From Spirosoma fluviale (lineage in GTDB: Bacteria; Bacteroidota; Bacteroidia; Cytophagales; Flexibacteraceae), in assembly GCA_945902135.1 (NCBI GenBank), contig CAMDMI010000004.1:1-35944 (forward strand): a DNA stretch of 35,944 nt. The letters run 5' to 3'. The notes beneath the pieces are model-generated. The model did not search any database, was not told where the DNA came from, and saw only the letters and a list, made by a program, of their open reading frames with translations. This document shows positions 8,287 to 16,667 of the stretch, in pieces. A program made the position numbers and the translations under genes. Position 1 is the stretch's first letter. Each line of letters starts with the position of its first letter.

Positions 8287-9283
8287 GCCAGGTTTCCAGG
8301 AACGTAGTTTGAGCGTTAAAAAATGCACTTAAATGCTCTTTCCTAGTTTTCTCAAGGTTTTCAACGAGTTCATTGGCGTTTTTAATATCAGCGTTGTATT
8401 TTCTCACCGCATCTCGGCAAACTTGTTTTTCTGCCTCTGTTTCCATTCCGTTTTTTTTAACTTTTTGACAGTGGACCTTGAAATCTTGTTCAGAAACAAT
8501 GAAATTTTCGATGTGGACAATTTCATTTCTAGCTTCTTTGGCAAATAGCCTTAAACTGTTTAAAGCGGCATTTTTTACAAGGTAATCACCACAGCAAGCT
8601 GGATGATTTTTCAGGTTGATATTGTTGATTTCGACCAATTTAGAAAATTCAGCTCGTCGTTTTTCAGAGGTTTGAATAGAGTCTTTCAGGATGCTTTCCA
8701 TGCAGACGGTCTCCATTTTACTTACCGGAATCAGATACGACTGAATTCCATGCAGGTATTCCAGTCTTTTATGGGCCTGCCTGAAAAATAGAGCAATCCT
8801 GGTGCCATCTTCAGTTCTTGTGAGTTTATTTTCAATGCAATAAACTGAAACTTCCTTTTCTAGTCTTGTGGCAGCGGATAAAACCGATTTGTGGTATTCA
8901 AGAATTTTAGCCCGGGCAACCAGAATGGAATCTTCTTGAATTTCAGATTTTAGGACAGAACACTTTGATCTGAAATCAATGAGTACCTGCAGGAAGCGCG
9001 AATATTCGGATGGAATTGATTCATGGGCCTTCGGAACTTTGTGGTTGTGGAAATGGCTTGATTCCTTTTCCAGTTTGTGTATTAGCATTTTATCAGTTGA
9101 ATTCTCTTTATTCAACTCCTGCTTGCAAAAATCCAAAATTGTGGATTCAATGCTTTCTCTGCAAAGCGGGAAAGTATGCTGTTCAAAATAATTAAGTGAT
9201 TCACGCGCAAGCGTCACAGCCTGCCCAAAAGCCGAGTGGCTTGATGCAATGAACAAAAAGGAAATTAGTAATTGTCTGACCAT
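8267..9283 (-). CDS. Unknown secreted alpha-helical protein
   Basis: 338 residues that I do not recognise. The N-terminus MVRQLLISFLFIASSHSAFG is a good signal peptide, with cleavage likely near GQA. The rest is highly charged and predicted mostly helical, with about nine cysteines spread through it (including a CC pair at PACCGDY), consistent with a periplasmic protein that may form disulfides. No catalytic motif or sorting domain is visible. The gene overlaps the 3' end of the convergent peptidase gene by 20 bases. A 10-bp perfect inverted repeat abuts its start codon (see 9283-9309). Confidence 0.75.
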   Translation of the reverse strand: MVRQLLISFLFIASSHSAFGQAVTLARESLNYFEQHTFPLCRESIESTILDFCKQELNKENSTDKMLIHKLEKESSHFHNHKVPKAHESIPSEYSRFLQVLIDFRSKCSVLKSEIQEDSILVARAKILEYHKSVLSAATRLEKEVSVYCIENKLTRTEDGTRIALFFRQAHKRLEYLHGIQSYLIPVSKMETVCMESILKDSIQTSEKRRAEFSKLVEINNINLKNHPACCGDYLVKNAALNSLRLFAKEARNEIVHIENFIVSEQDFKVHCQKVKKNGMETEAEKQVCRDAVRKYNADIKNANELVENLEKTRKEHLSAFFNAQTTFLETWLTDFQE

Positions 9284-9309
9284 TGTGTAGAAGTCATCTT
9301 TCTACACAA
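9283..9309 (-). promoter_or_regulatory. Perfect inverted repeat at the start codon of the 8267-9283 gene
   Basis: Arms TTGTGTAGAA (9283-9292) and TTCTACACAA (9300-9309) pair without mismatch around a 7-base loop. In the mRNA the A of the start codon ends the stem, so the hairpin would lie directly against the initiation site. It could hide the start codon, mark an operator, or be both. No T-run follows, so it is not a terminator. Confidence 0.6.
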
Positions 9310-9368
9310 ATCAATTAATAAAAGAACTTTTAATCCTTCGCCATAATCAAATCAAAAACCAACTTGTC

Positions 9369-11486
9369 TCAATTCTCAGCTGAGATGTTCATCCAACCTG
9401 TCCAACGCCGGCTTCCATCAGAAAGCAGAAGTTCGTAGAAATATTGGCCAGCCACAAAATCATCATTCCTTTTCCAGGCAATTTGATTTTCGACAATTCC
9501 AGAATAAACCAATTTGCCCCATCGATTAAACAATCGAACCTTCATTCCTTCATAGGCACCTTTCAATACCCAATCCTTATTTTCTAAAACGCTGCTTTCT
9601 GGAATTATGAGGTTAGGAATTTCAACTTTATCCCGCATCGTAATATTGAGAAGATCGGAACCAAAACATCTTCTTTGCGGTGAATCCCATGCAGTTACAC
9701 TTATTGTTTGATTGACATTTGGGAAAAAATTCAAAATACTTTCCGTCCTAGGTTCGAAGTCTGAATTGCTGCTGGTCCAGTCACTTTCTGGATACCCACT
9801 TTCAAGGCGAATGGAAAGTCCTCTTTCGATTTCTTGGTCAGGACCTAGCGATGTAGTCGGAACTGACACAGTTTCAAAATTGTAATTTTCTGATGCTGAA
9901 TCGATACAGGCCGATAGATTGCCTGGAAAAATAGCCTTCAAATTATGGTTCCCAGTTGTAATTTGTGCAGGAGGGATTCGATCTGTCAAAATACCATCTA
10001 GGTAATATTTCGTGTCCGGATATCCGTTAATCAGGATGTCTGAACCATTGTTGCAATAAAATGGTTTTCTAAAAAGTGGAATCAGGTTCCCTGGTTTTTG
10101 AAGCGGTTTGAGATGCACAAACTGCTCTGTCCGGCTGCTGCAAGCAGGGGCCGTTTCGATGAAATATTCAATTCGATAGGTATTGTTTGGCAGAAGGATT
10201 TCAGGTGAAAAGACATTTCCCAGTGGAATAATTCCCTGTCCGGAAAAAACCCCACCTGCTGTAAATGGAACCAGATTGATGTTGCCGGAGGAGGGACAGA
10301 TTGTGTCAGGTAAATTTTCAAACCCTGCATCCGGAATGCTGAAAATCTGAACAGTTCGGGTGGAGGTATCTCCACATCCACCGGATGTACTTTGTAAAAA
10401 ATAGCGAATTGTATGAATTCCGGATCCCGCCAATTGGGGAGAAAACTGAATTCCAGAAACCCCTGGTCCGCTGAAAACACCTGGTTGGGGATTCACCGGA
10501 ACAAGGGTAACAGGTGCCGCAGTGATGCAATAGGAGGGAAGTAGCCCGGTGAACTCTGCTGCAGAAAGTGACTTCACCATATTGAACTTGAACCTGGAAT
10601 CGGTTCTGTTTTCATAATATTCCACAACAACATCCCGGTAACCGGCATTCAGGTAAACCCCACATCCATTGCTGCCAGGATTATTGACATCTCTGAATTG
10701 GTGGTCGCTCCAGTCGCTTAAAATCCAGGTAGCGCCCCCATCAATACTCACCCGAAAACCGTCATCGGCCCCGCCTGAAAATAGATAGTAGCCACTTTCA
10801 AACAGATACCGCCTCCGCATTCGAATGGCATAAAATTCCTTGAAGCTTCCGCAAACTTGATTGGTGTCGGCAAATGAACCGGGAGCTGGGGTGTTGTTTC
10901 CCCAGTTAAAATCAAAGTTCATATTCGATTCACTGATATATCCACTATACCTATCCGGATTGAAGGTGTCTTCATTTGTTGCGTCAAAAATGGTTGAACT
11001 GATGCTTGGAATCCAGGTATAAAAATATCCGCGCCAAAATCCTTCAGGATAATAGGAAGGGTCGGAGGCTACTAATTTCGAAACTGCAAAAGGAAATTCA
11101 TTGAGTTGATTGCGGTAGGTAAGTGGACTACTTCCTTTTACTCTTAAACGATAATTTGTTCCAGATTGTATATTGGAAGGGAAGGCTACTGTAAGAAACG
11201 CGGTTTGCAAATTTCCAGACTGGCTCAATTGGCCCTCCATGGTGATTAATCCGCCTCCACCAAAATTGCCATTCAAGGCAATTTCAACAGTAAAAATATT
11301 TCCAGGATTAAAAAGCTCGTGTTCGAATTTAATTTTGAGTAATGAATTGCTGCAGATAGTAGCACCGGCAACATTATAATCTATAAGTTCAGGACGGCGG
11401 ATGTTTGCTGCTTCTGCATTTTTATAATTATTCAGAAGCAGGAAAACTGCCAATACCAAATTAATGGTGAATTTGTTCAATTTCAT
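9369..11486 (-). CDS. Large T9SS type B cargo protein with PA14-like domain
   Basis: 705 residues. Signal peptide: TINLVLAVFLLLNN, then AEA. An N-terminal beta-sandwich-like part (to ~130) is followed by a PA14-like region at ~150-310. Its marks are FSGGADDGFRVSIDGG and NAGYRDVVVEYYENR, the pattern of carbohydrate-binding PA14/GLEYA-type folds. Two or three Ig-like repeats follow (PGVFSGPGVSGIQFSP and GGVFSGQGI.. FSPEIL are related in sequence). The C-terminal type B sorting domain contains VRLFNRWGKLVYSG and GQYFYELLL. It is therefore expected to be exported by the type IX system and to act outside the cell, perhaps in adhesion. The PA14 call is by pattern, less certain than the CTD. Confidence 0.87.
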   Translation of the reverse strand: MKLNKFTINLVLAVFLLLNNYKNAEAANIRRPELIDYNVAGATICSNSLLKIKFEHELFNPGNIFTVEIALNGNFGGGGLITMEGQLSQSGNLQTAFLTVAFPSNIQSGTNYRLRVKGSSPLTYRNQLNEFPFAVSKLVASDPSYYPEGFWRGYFYTWIPSISSTIFDATNEDTFNPDRYSGYISESNMNFDFNWGNNTPAPGSFADTNQVCGSFKEFYAIRMRRRYLFESGYYLFSGGADDGFRVSIDGGATWILSDWSDHQFRDVNNPGSNGCGVYLNAGYRDVVVEYYENRTDSRFKFNMVKSLSAAEFTGLLPSYCITAAPVTLVPVNPQPGVFSGPGVSGIQFSPQLAGSGIHTIRYFLQSTSGGCGDTSTRTVQIFSIPDAGFENLPDTICPSSGNINLVPFTAGGVFSGQGIIPLGNVFSPEILLPNNTYRIEYFIETAPACSSRTEQFVHLKPLQKPGNLIPLFRKPFYCNNGSDILINGYPDTKYYLDGILTDRIPPAQITTGNHNLKAIFPGNLSACIDSASENYNFETVSVPTTSLGPDQEIERGLSIRLESGYPESDWTSSNSDFEPRTESILNFFPNVNQTISVTAWDSPQRRCFGSDLLNITMRDKVEIPNLIIPESSVLENKDWVLKGAYEGMKVRLFNRWGKLVYSGIVENQIAWKRNDDFVAGQYFYELLLSDGSRRWTGWMNISAEN

Positions 11487-11502
11487 ATCTAGTAAAGAGC
11501 CT

Positions 11503-11510
11503 CAAATATG
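11503..11510 (-). promoter_or_regulatory. Weak -7 box for the PA14/T9SS gene
   Basis: Minus strand reads CATATTTG, one mismatch to TAnnTTTG, 16 bases upstream of the ATG at 11486. No matching -33 element is evident. Confidence 0.25.
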
Positions 11511-11549
11511 ATGAAAACTAACCTTCTGCTCGCAAAATCTTAATGGCCA

Positions 11550-11585
11550 TTTGCAATAGTCATTGAAAAAAGTGGGCTACATTTG
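11550..11585 (+). promoter_or_regulatory. Predicted promoter for the SPOR-like gene, leaderless
   Basis: An exact -7 box TACATTTG (11578-11585) ends 5 bases before the ATG at 11591. A possible -33 TTTG lies at 11550-11553 with a rather long 24-base spacer. The expected start of transcription falls on or next to the start codon. Confidence 0.5.
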
Positions 11586-11590
11586 TTTTT

Positions 11591-11992
11591 ATGAAACGCG
11601 TCCTTTTGGTTGCAATTTTGGCTTCCTTTTTCTTTCCATCATTCCTTTTCAGTCAAACAATAGGGTATAAGGAATGCACCCTCGATCAAACCGACCGGGT
11701 AAATGCAATGCTTGATTCTTCGGCAATTAAAAATCTGGAAGCCAGTAGAATACAGGGTTTTCGTATTCTGATTTATTCCGGCAACAAGCGCTACGAAGCC
11801 ATCAAGGCAAAAGAGAATGCCTATGTTTTATTTCCAAAAGCAGATGTCTATATGACTTACCAGGTACCAAGTTTCAAGGTTCGCTTCGGAGATTTTTATT
11901 CTAGGCTTGATGCCTGGACAACACTTTTAAAATTACAGGCTCAGTTTCCACAGGCCGTAATTACCAATGAGATCGTAAACATAAAGCCTTAA
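11591..11992 (+). CDS. Small secreted SPOR-like domain protein
   Basis: 133 residues with a signal peptide (MKRVLLVAILASFFFPSFLF, cleavage near SQT). The mature part has the SPOR-like pattern seen in Bacteroidota: GFRILIYSGNKRYEA, a repeat-unit FPKADVYMTYQVPSFKVRFGDF and a final LQAQFPQAVIT. SPOR domains bind denuded glycan strands at division sites, which would place this protein in the periplasm near the septum. It is followed 8 bases later by the DUF4286 gene and then a terminator, so the two form a short operon. The family call is by motif and is moderately sure. Confidence 0.78.
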   Translation: MKRVLLVAILASFFFPSFLFSQTIGYKECTLDQTDRVNAMLDSSAIKNLEASRIQGFRILIYSGNKRYEAIKAKENAYVLFPKADVYMTYQVPSFKVRFGDFYSRLDAWTTLLKLQAQFPQAVITNEIVNIKP

Positions 11993-12000
11993 TAAAATAC

Positions 12001-12306
12001 ATGTTCCTTTACAATGTGACCATAAACCTGGAAGACAGCATCCACGATGATTGGATGGATTGGATGAAAAACAAGCATCTGGAAGAAGTTATGGCTACAG
12101 GCTGTTTTGTGGCGCACCGCATTCTAAAAGTCCTTTCGGAAATTGAAAACAATGGAACTACATATTCAGTCCAATATTATTTCAATGAAATGACGGATTA
12201 TGTGAGGTATCAGGAAAAATATGCGCCATCACTCCGTGCAGAAGGATTGGAGAAGTTTGGTGATAAAATGATGACTTTCAGGACCCTTTTGGAGGTTATT
12301 TCCTGA
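12001..12306 (+). CDS. DUF4286 family protein
   Basis: 101 residues matching the DUF4286 pattern: N-terminal LYNVTINLEDSIHDDWMDWM, central TYSVQYYF, and a long C-terminal helix ending GDKMMTFRTLLEVI. The ferredoxin-like fold resembles antibiotic-biosynthesis monooxygenase and EthD-type small proteins, but function is unknown. No signal peptide, so cytoplasmic. Cotranscribed with the SPOR-like gene. Confidence 0.82.
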   Translation: MFLYNVTINLEDSIHDDWMDWMKNKHLEEVMATGCFVAHRILKVLSEIENNGTTYSVQYYFNEMTDYVRYQEKYAPSLRAEGLEKFGDKMMTFRTLLEVIS

Positions 12307-12319
12307 TCACATCAAAAAC

Positions 12320-12353
12320 AAAAGGCTGCCTTGAGATTTCTAGGCAGCCTTTT
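12320..12353. terminator. Bidirectional terminator between DUF4286 and rhlE
   Basis: Perfect 12-bp stem AAAAGGCTGCCT (12320-12331) and AGGCAGCCTTTT (12342-12353) around a 10-base loop, followed by TTTATTTTA on one side and preceded by an A-run on the other. It lies between two convergent genes and can serve both. Confidence 0.92.
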
Positions 12354-12380
12354 ATTTTATTTAAAATTACTGAATTATTC

Positions 12381-13679
12381 CTAAACAGAAGGCTTCCTTC
12401 CGCGAAACCAACTCTTGGCTTTGTCGGTTCTGTTGGAACTGCTCGGAGGAACTGTTTTTACTCCGGGTGCTGATGCTTTCTTCGCCGGAGCTCCTTGCCT
12501 TTGTGGCTTTTCTACCTCCTGATTTTCCAGCGGATATGGATGCTCGGATTGAATTGGAACTTTTCTTCCAATCAGTTTCTGAATATCGCGCAAGAACTCT
12601 TTTTCTTCCTCATCGCAGAAGGAAATTGCCCTTCCACTGGCACCTGCTCTACCTGTTCGGCCAATGCGGTGCACATATGTTTCCGGAATATTCGGTAGTT
12701 CGAAGTTGATTACATGACTCAGGTCGTCTACATCAATACCACGAGCGGCAATGTCTGTGGCAACAAGAATCCGAATCTGGCTGGCCTTAAAATCACTCAG
12801 GGCTTTTTGCCTGGCATTTTGAGATTTATTTCCATGAATGGCTGCGGCACGAACGCCGGTTTTTTCCAGATCCCGCACAACTTTATCGGCGCCATGTTTG
12901 GTGCGCGTAAATACCAGGGCACGCTGAATGCTCTTATCTTTCAGAACATGGTTCAAGAGACTTTTCTTATCAACCTTATCAACAAGAAAAACCATTTGGT
13001 CCACTGTTTCTGCGGTTGAAGAAACCGGAGTAACCTCAACCTTAACTGGATTTTGAAGGATGCTGTTCGCCAATCCAACAATTTCCGGGGGCATAGTAGC
13101 GGAGAAAAACAGACTCTGGCGTTGTCTTGGCAATTTCGCAATAACCTTCTTCACATCGTGAACAAAACCCATGTCGAGCATTCGGTCTGCTTCATCCAGA
13201 ACAAAAAACTGAATGTGGCCTAGGTTTATAAAGCCTTGATTTATAAGATCGAGCAATCGACCTGGGGTTGCTACCAAAACATCAACACCCCTTTTGAGGC
13301 CTTCTGTTTGTGCATGCTGGGAAACGCCACCGAAGACAACAAGATGTTGCAGTGATAAATGTCGGCCATAAGCCTTGAAACTATCCTCAATTTGAATCGC
13401 CAGTTCGCGGGTAGGAGTGAGGATGAGCGCTTTAATGTCTTTCCTGTTCCTGTGCTGAAAAGAACCTGGATTTTCTTTCCGGACCTTTTCAAGTTGTTGT
13501 AAAATTGGAATGGCAAAAGCGGCGGTTTTTCCGGTTCCGGTTTGGGCGCAACCGAGAAGATCGCGGCCTTCAAGCAAGGACGGAATGGCCTGTGCCTGAA
13601 TGGGTGTGGGTGTGGAATACCCTTCTTCCTGAAGGGCAAGCAGGATTGGATCAATTAGACCCAGTTGGTCAAAAGTCAT
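12381..13679 (-). CDS. rhlE: DEAD-box RNA helicase, RhlE type
   Basis: 432 residues. All core motifs are present: the Q motif (F-17 aa upstream, then PTPIQAQAIP), motif I AQTGTGKT, Ia PTRELA, II DEAD, III SAT, and VI HRIGRTGRAG. The FDQLGLIDPILLAL opening and the short basic, low-complexity C-terminal tail (KPQRQGAPAKKASAP) fit the RhlE subfamily, which remodels rRNA precursors or assists mRNA decay. The start codon overlaps the stop codon of the small upstream ORF as ATGA, pointing to translational coupling. Confidence 0.95.
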   Translation of the reverse strand: MTFDQLGLIDPILLALQEEGYSTPTPIQAQAIPSLLEGRDLLGCAQTGTGKTAAFAIPILQQLEKVRKENPGSFQHRNRKDIKALILTPTRELAIQIEDSFKAYGRHLSLQHLVVFGGVSQHAQTEGLKRGVDVLVATPGRLLDLINQGFINLGHIQFFVLDEADRMLDMGFVHDVKKVIAKLPRQRQSLFFSATMPPEIVGLANSILQNPVKVEVTPVSSTAETVDQMVFLVDKVDKKSLLNHVLKDKSIQRALVFTRTKHGADKVVRDLEKTGVRAAAIHGNKSQNARQKALSDFKASQIRILVATDIAARGIDVDDLSHVINFELPNIPETYVHRIGRTGRAGASGRAISFCDEEEKEFLRDIQKLIGRKVPIQSEHPYPLENQEVEKPQRQGAPAKKASAPGVKTVPPSSSNRTDKAKSWFRGRKPSV

Positions 13680-13924
13680 TTATTATTGTTTAAAACATCA
13701 GGCTCCCGATTTTTTTCGACATACTGAATCGCGCTATTATTTGCGTGATTGCCTGAGAAATCAATCGAAAAAAATTCGAGGGAAGCTCTGGTACCGGCCT
13801 GCAATGTCGGGGCAGTCTCCGGTCTTTGCCTGCTTTCCCAACTGTGGGGCCTGTTTACCGGCCGGGAATGCATTCGCACTGCAAATAAAGATAAAAAAAG
13901 CCGCATAAATCCATAAAATTCCAT
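13676..13924 (-). CDS. Small hypothetical protein coupled to rhlE
   Basis: 82 residues, not recognised. Support for it being real is contextual. A perfect -7 box (TAGGTTTG, 13929-13936) ends 4 bases before its ATG, and its stop overlaps the rhlE start as ATGA. The N-terminus (FMRLFLSLFAV) is hydrophobic enough for a weak signal or anchor; the rest is polar and rich in Arg, Asn and Ser. It may be a coding leader that controls rhlE, or simply an untranslated leader. No homologue comes to mind. Confidence 0.42.
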   Translation of the reverse strand: MEFYGFMRLFLSLFAVRMHSRPVNRPHSWESRQRPETAPTLQAGTRASLEFFSIDFSGNHANNSAIQYVEKNREPDVLNNNK

Positions 13925-13928
13925 AAGC

Positions 13929-13936
13929 CAAACCTA
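13929..13936 (-). promoter_or_regulatory. Predicted -7 box for the small ORF and rhlE
   Basis: Minus strand reads TAGGTTTG, exact match to TAnnTTTG, 4 bases before the ATG at 13924. A 6-bp palindrome lies just upstream, in the spacer position. No good -33 element. Confidence 0.45.
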
Positions 13937-13939
13937 TTT

Positions 13940-13955
13940 ATCAGGTTGTCCTGAT
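13940..13955. promoter_or_regulatory. Palindrome ATCAGG-N4-CCTGAT, candidate operator
   Basis: Two perfect 6-bp arms with a 4-base centre, located between the divergent rhlE unit and the M1 peptidase gene and within reach of both -7 boxes. Symmetry and position suggest a dimeric regulator could bind; no regulator is identified. Confidence 0.35.
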
Positions 13956-14002
13956 TTTAGTGCCGTTTATCAAGTCTATTCTGAATGTTTATTGTATGCC
14001 AT

Positions 14003-14010
14003 TATATTTG
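14003..14010 (+). promoter_or_regulatory. Predicted -7 box for the M1 peptidase, leaderless
   Basis: TATATTTG, exact match to TAnnTTTG, 4 bases before the ATG at 14015. Supports this ATG over the in-frame one at 13985, which lies upstream of the box. No clear -33. Confidence 0.45.
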
Positions 14011-14014
14011 CCGC

Positions 14015-16378
14015 ATGAGGTTTCAATTCCGGATTTTGGCATCAGCATTTTATCTGATGCCTTTCTTAGTGGGCGCGCAGGCCTATCGCCACACAGGTTC
14101 CAACCACGGCACCCGTTTCGAACAACTTGATTACTTAATACCTTCACCCAATGAATCCCGGACAGCCAGCGGCGCACCGGGTCCGGCTTATTGGCAGCAA
14201 AGGGCGGATTATGACATTGAGGCAACGCTGGATGAAAAGAATCTGAAGCTCACTGGAAAAGAAACGGTTACCTACCACAACAATAGTCCAGGTCCGCTTT
14301 CCTACATCTGGCTTCAATTGGATGAAAATGAACATGATCCAAATTCAAACAACCACCGTTTTGATAAAAGCGGAATTTCGAGCCGAATGAGCGACGCAGA
14401 CCTGGGCCGCTTCGACTACCGCAAAACATTGGATGGTTATGGCGACAAAATTCTGTCTGTAACAGACGCGTCCGGAAAGAAATTACCATACACAATCAAC
14501 CAAACCATGATGCGAATTGACATGCCCCGCGACCTGATGCCGGGACAGAAATTCGTGTTTAAGGTTGAATGGTTTTATAGAATTCCAGACCGTATGAAAC
14601 TTGGTGGAAGAGGTGGTCTGGAGTTTTTCCCTGAAGATGGAAACCACATTTTTACCATCTCTCAGTGGTTTCCGCGCCTTTGCGTTTATTCTGATTTTCA
14701 GGGCTGGCAAAACCATCAGTTTACGGGCAGGGGAGAATTTGCCCTGGCTTTCGGCAATTACAATGTAAAAATGACCGTGCCTGCAGACCATGCAGTTTGC
14801 GCCACCGGCGAAGGCCAGAATTATGCTTCAGTTCTGAGTCCGGCGCAAATGAAACGCTGGCAGCAAGCCCAGACTTCAAAAGAACCGGTAGAAATCATCA
14901 CCCTCGACGAAGCCAAAAAGGCCGAAGAAAACAAAGGAGGAAGCAAATCCTCTGCCACCAAAACATGGCATTTCAAGGCAAACAATGTTCGTGATTTCGC
15001 ATGGGGCAGCAGCCGCAAATTTGTCTGGGATGCAATGGGCATAAACCAGGCCGGCAAAAAAGTGATGTGCATGAGTTTTTATGGCAAAGAGGCTTATCCC
15101 CTTTACCGCAAATATTCCACCAAGGTGGTTGCACACACAATCCGTACTTACAGTAAATTCACCATCGATTATCCATATCCTGTGGCCCAAAGCATCGAGG
15201 CAAGCAGTGGCATGGAATACCCGATGATCTGCTTCAATTATGGCCGCGCGGAAAAAGATGGAACCTACAGCGAAGCCATCAAATACGGCATGATCGGGGT
15301 AATCATCCACGAAGTTGGACACAACTTTTTCCCGATGATCATCAACAGTGATGAAAGACAGTGGAGCTGGATGGATGAAGGCCTCAATACTTTTGTTCAA
15401 TATTTAACGGAGCAGGAATTCGACAACAATTATCCAAGCAGCAGAGGCCCGGCCCATAAGATGGTGGATTATATGCGTTTGGATAAGGATCAGCTAGAGC
15501 CAATCATGACCAATTCGGAAAATATTGTTCAGTTTGGACCCAATGCGTATGGCAAGCCCGCAACTGCTTTAAACATCCTGAGAGAAAGCATTATGGGCAG
15601 AGAGCTTTTTGATTTTGCCTTCAAAACTTATTCAAAAAGATGGGCGTTCAGGCACCCAACCCCGGCCGACCTTTTCCGCACCATGGAAGATGCCTCCGCT
15701 GTTGATCTCGACTGGTTCTGGCGTGGGTGGTTCTTTGGAATTGACCCGGTTGACATCAGCCTTGATTCTGTAAAATGGTATAAAATTGATGCCCAGGCCA
15801 ATGAAATGGCTTTTAAAAAACCAGCATTTGAAAACATCGGAAAAACCCGGAATGCGGCAGATAAGTCCATCACTTTCGCGGTGGATGCCGACACAAGTTT
15901 GAGGGATTTCTATTACCACAACCGCAGTGGCGATGATGATGAAGGCATGTTTAGAAGGATGATGCGTGGTCGTCAGGAGGAAGGTGAGCGATTGTCTGAT
16001 TCTACCAAAGCGCCATGGGCCGGTAAAAATTTCTATGAGTTGAGTTTCTCCAATGTGGGCGGACTTGTAATGCCAATTATTGTTGAGTTTACTTTCAAAG
16101 ATGGCACAACACAGGTGGAACGAATTCCGGCAGAGATCTGGCGCAAAGATGAGCATAAGGTAAAAAAGGCCTTTATGCTTGACAAGGAAGCGGCCAGCAT
16201 TCGCCTCGATCCATTCAAAGAAACCGCCGACATCAACGAAGCAAACGGAATGTGGCCAATCAAAGATATGCCTTCCAAATTCCAGTTGTTCAAAGGCGGA
16301 AGATCTGCACGCGGCGCCAGCAACATGGGCTCAAATCCAATGCAGAAGGCAAGGGAGAAAGCAGCAGAGAAGAAGTAA
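14015..16378 (+). CDS. M1 family zinc metallopeptidase, secreted
   Basis: 787 residues from ATG 14015, which gives a clean signal peptide (MRFQFRILASAFYLMPFLVGAQA). The zinc motif is HEVGH at 432-436 with the third ligand E455 in WMDEGLNTF, exactly the HExxH-x18-E spacing of the gluzincin M1 family. The exopeptidase signature GxMEN is replaced by SSGMEYPM, as in a distinct branch of M1-like enzymes, so N-terminal aminopeptidase activity is probable but not certain. An N-terminal beta-saddle domain precedes the catalytic domain. The last ~150 residues are basic and repetitive in composition, with no T9SS domain. Expected in the periplasm or on the surface. Confidence 0.92.
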   Translation: MRFQFRILASAFYLMPFLVGAQAYRHTGSNHGTRFEQLDYLIPSPNESRTASGAPGPAYWQQRADYDIEATLDEKNLKLTGKETVTYHNNSPGPLSYIWLQLDENEHDPNSNNHRFDKSGISSRMSDADLGRFDYRKTLDGYGDKILSVTDASGKKLPYTINQTMMRIDMPRDLMPGQKFVFKVEWFYRIPDRMKLGGRGGLEFFPEDGNHIFTISQWFPRLCVYSDFQGWQNHQFTGRGEFALAFGNYNVKMTVPADHAVCATGEGQNYASVLSPAQMKRWQQAQTSKEPVEIITLDEAKKAEENKGGSKSSATKTWHFKANNVRDFAWGSSRKFVWDAMGINQAGKKVMCMSFYGKEAYPLYRKYSTKVVAHTIRTYSKFTIDYPYPVAQSIEASSGMEYPMICFNYGRAEKDGTYSEAIKYGMIGVIIHEVGHNFFPMIINSDERQWSWMDEGLNTFVQYLTEQEFDNNYPSSRGPAHKMVDYMRLDKDQLEPIMTNSENIVQFGPNAYGKPATALNILRESIMGRELFDFAFKTYSKRWAFRHPTPADLFRTMEDASAVDLDWFWRGWFFGIDPVDISLDSVKWYKIDAQANEMAFKKPAFENIGKTRNAADKSITFAVDADTSLRDFYYHNRSGDDDEGMFRRMMRGRQEEGERLSDSTKAPWAGKNFYELSFSNVGGLVMPIIVEFTFKDGTTQVERIPAEIWRKDEHKVKKAFMLDKEAASIRLDPFKETADINEANGMWPIKDMPSKFQLFKGGRSARGASNMGSNPMQKAREKAAEKK

Positions 16379-16452
16379 TTTTTGGGCCTGTCCGTGCCTT
16401 TGGCGCGGTCGGGCTGTTTGTTTCAAGTCCTCGCCGCCACGGCGGCTTGCGG

Positions 16453-16489
16453 GCTTTTTACTTCCAACCCTCAGGCGAGATGCAGTGAA
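16453..16489 (+). repeat. Left imperfect direct repeat flanking the Abi gene
   Basis: Shares a 13-base identical core, CCCTCAGGCGAGA, and similar flanks (GCTTTT.ACTTC before, AGT.GAA after) with 17414-17450. The two copies have the same orientation, 961 bases apart, and bracket the Abi_2-like gene and its divergent hairpin unit. Confidence 0.7.
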
Positions 16490-16578
16490 GGATTATGTAT
16501 CATTGGCATATGCAAAAGGATATTGTTAATGAAAAAATGCTAAAAACAACAGTATGCAGTTGCTAAACCAAACCCTAT

Positions 16579-16631
16579 AAAAAACGAAACCCGATAGCTT
16601 GAATTGCTTCAGGGGCTACCGGGAATAATAT
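16579..16631 (-). ncRNA. Candidate ~50-nt hairpin RNA divergent from the Abi gene
   Basis: On the minus strand the predicted RNA would start about 16631 and end in a T-rich run (TTTCGTTTTTT, 16589-16579). Its body is a 9-bp stem, CCCGGTAGC (16623-16615) with GCTATCGGG (16598-16590), containing one G-U pair. The loop holds a second small hairpin, TGAA/TTCA around GCAA. A promoter with both elements lies just upstream. No ATG is present, although one frame stays open for 18 codons. The unit could be a small RNA, possibly an RNA antitoxin or regulator of the Abi protein, or a terminator for leftward transcription from the suf operon. I recall a conserved 'abiF' RNA motif linked to Abi_2 genes but cannot compare it here. 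Confidence 0.5.
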
Positions 16632-16635
16632 GGCG

Positions 16636-16667
16636 CAAATATAAATTGAAAAACAATATTTGACAAA
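16636..16667 (-). promoter_or_regulatory. Promoter of the candidate hairpin RNA
   Basis: Minus strand: -33 TTTG (16667-16664), 20-base spacer, -7 TATATTTG (16643-16636). Both elements match the Bacteroidota consensus exactly. This is the best full promoter match I found in the window, and it points away from the Abi gene. Confidence 0.65.

Noticed and set aside
14821-16326. Several long minus-strand frames opposite the M1 peptidase.
   Set aside because: No start context, motifs or promoters; the M1 frame has intact zinc motifs.
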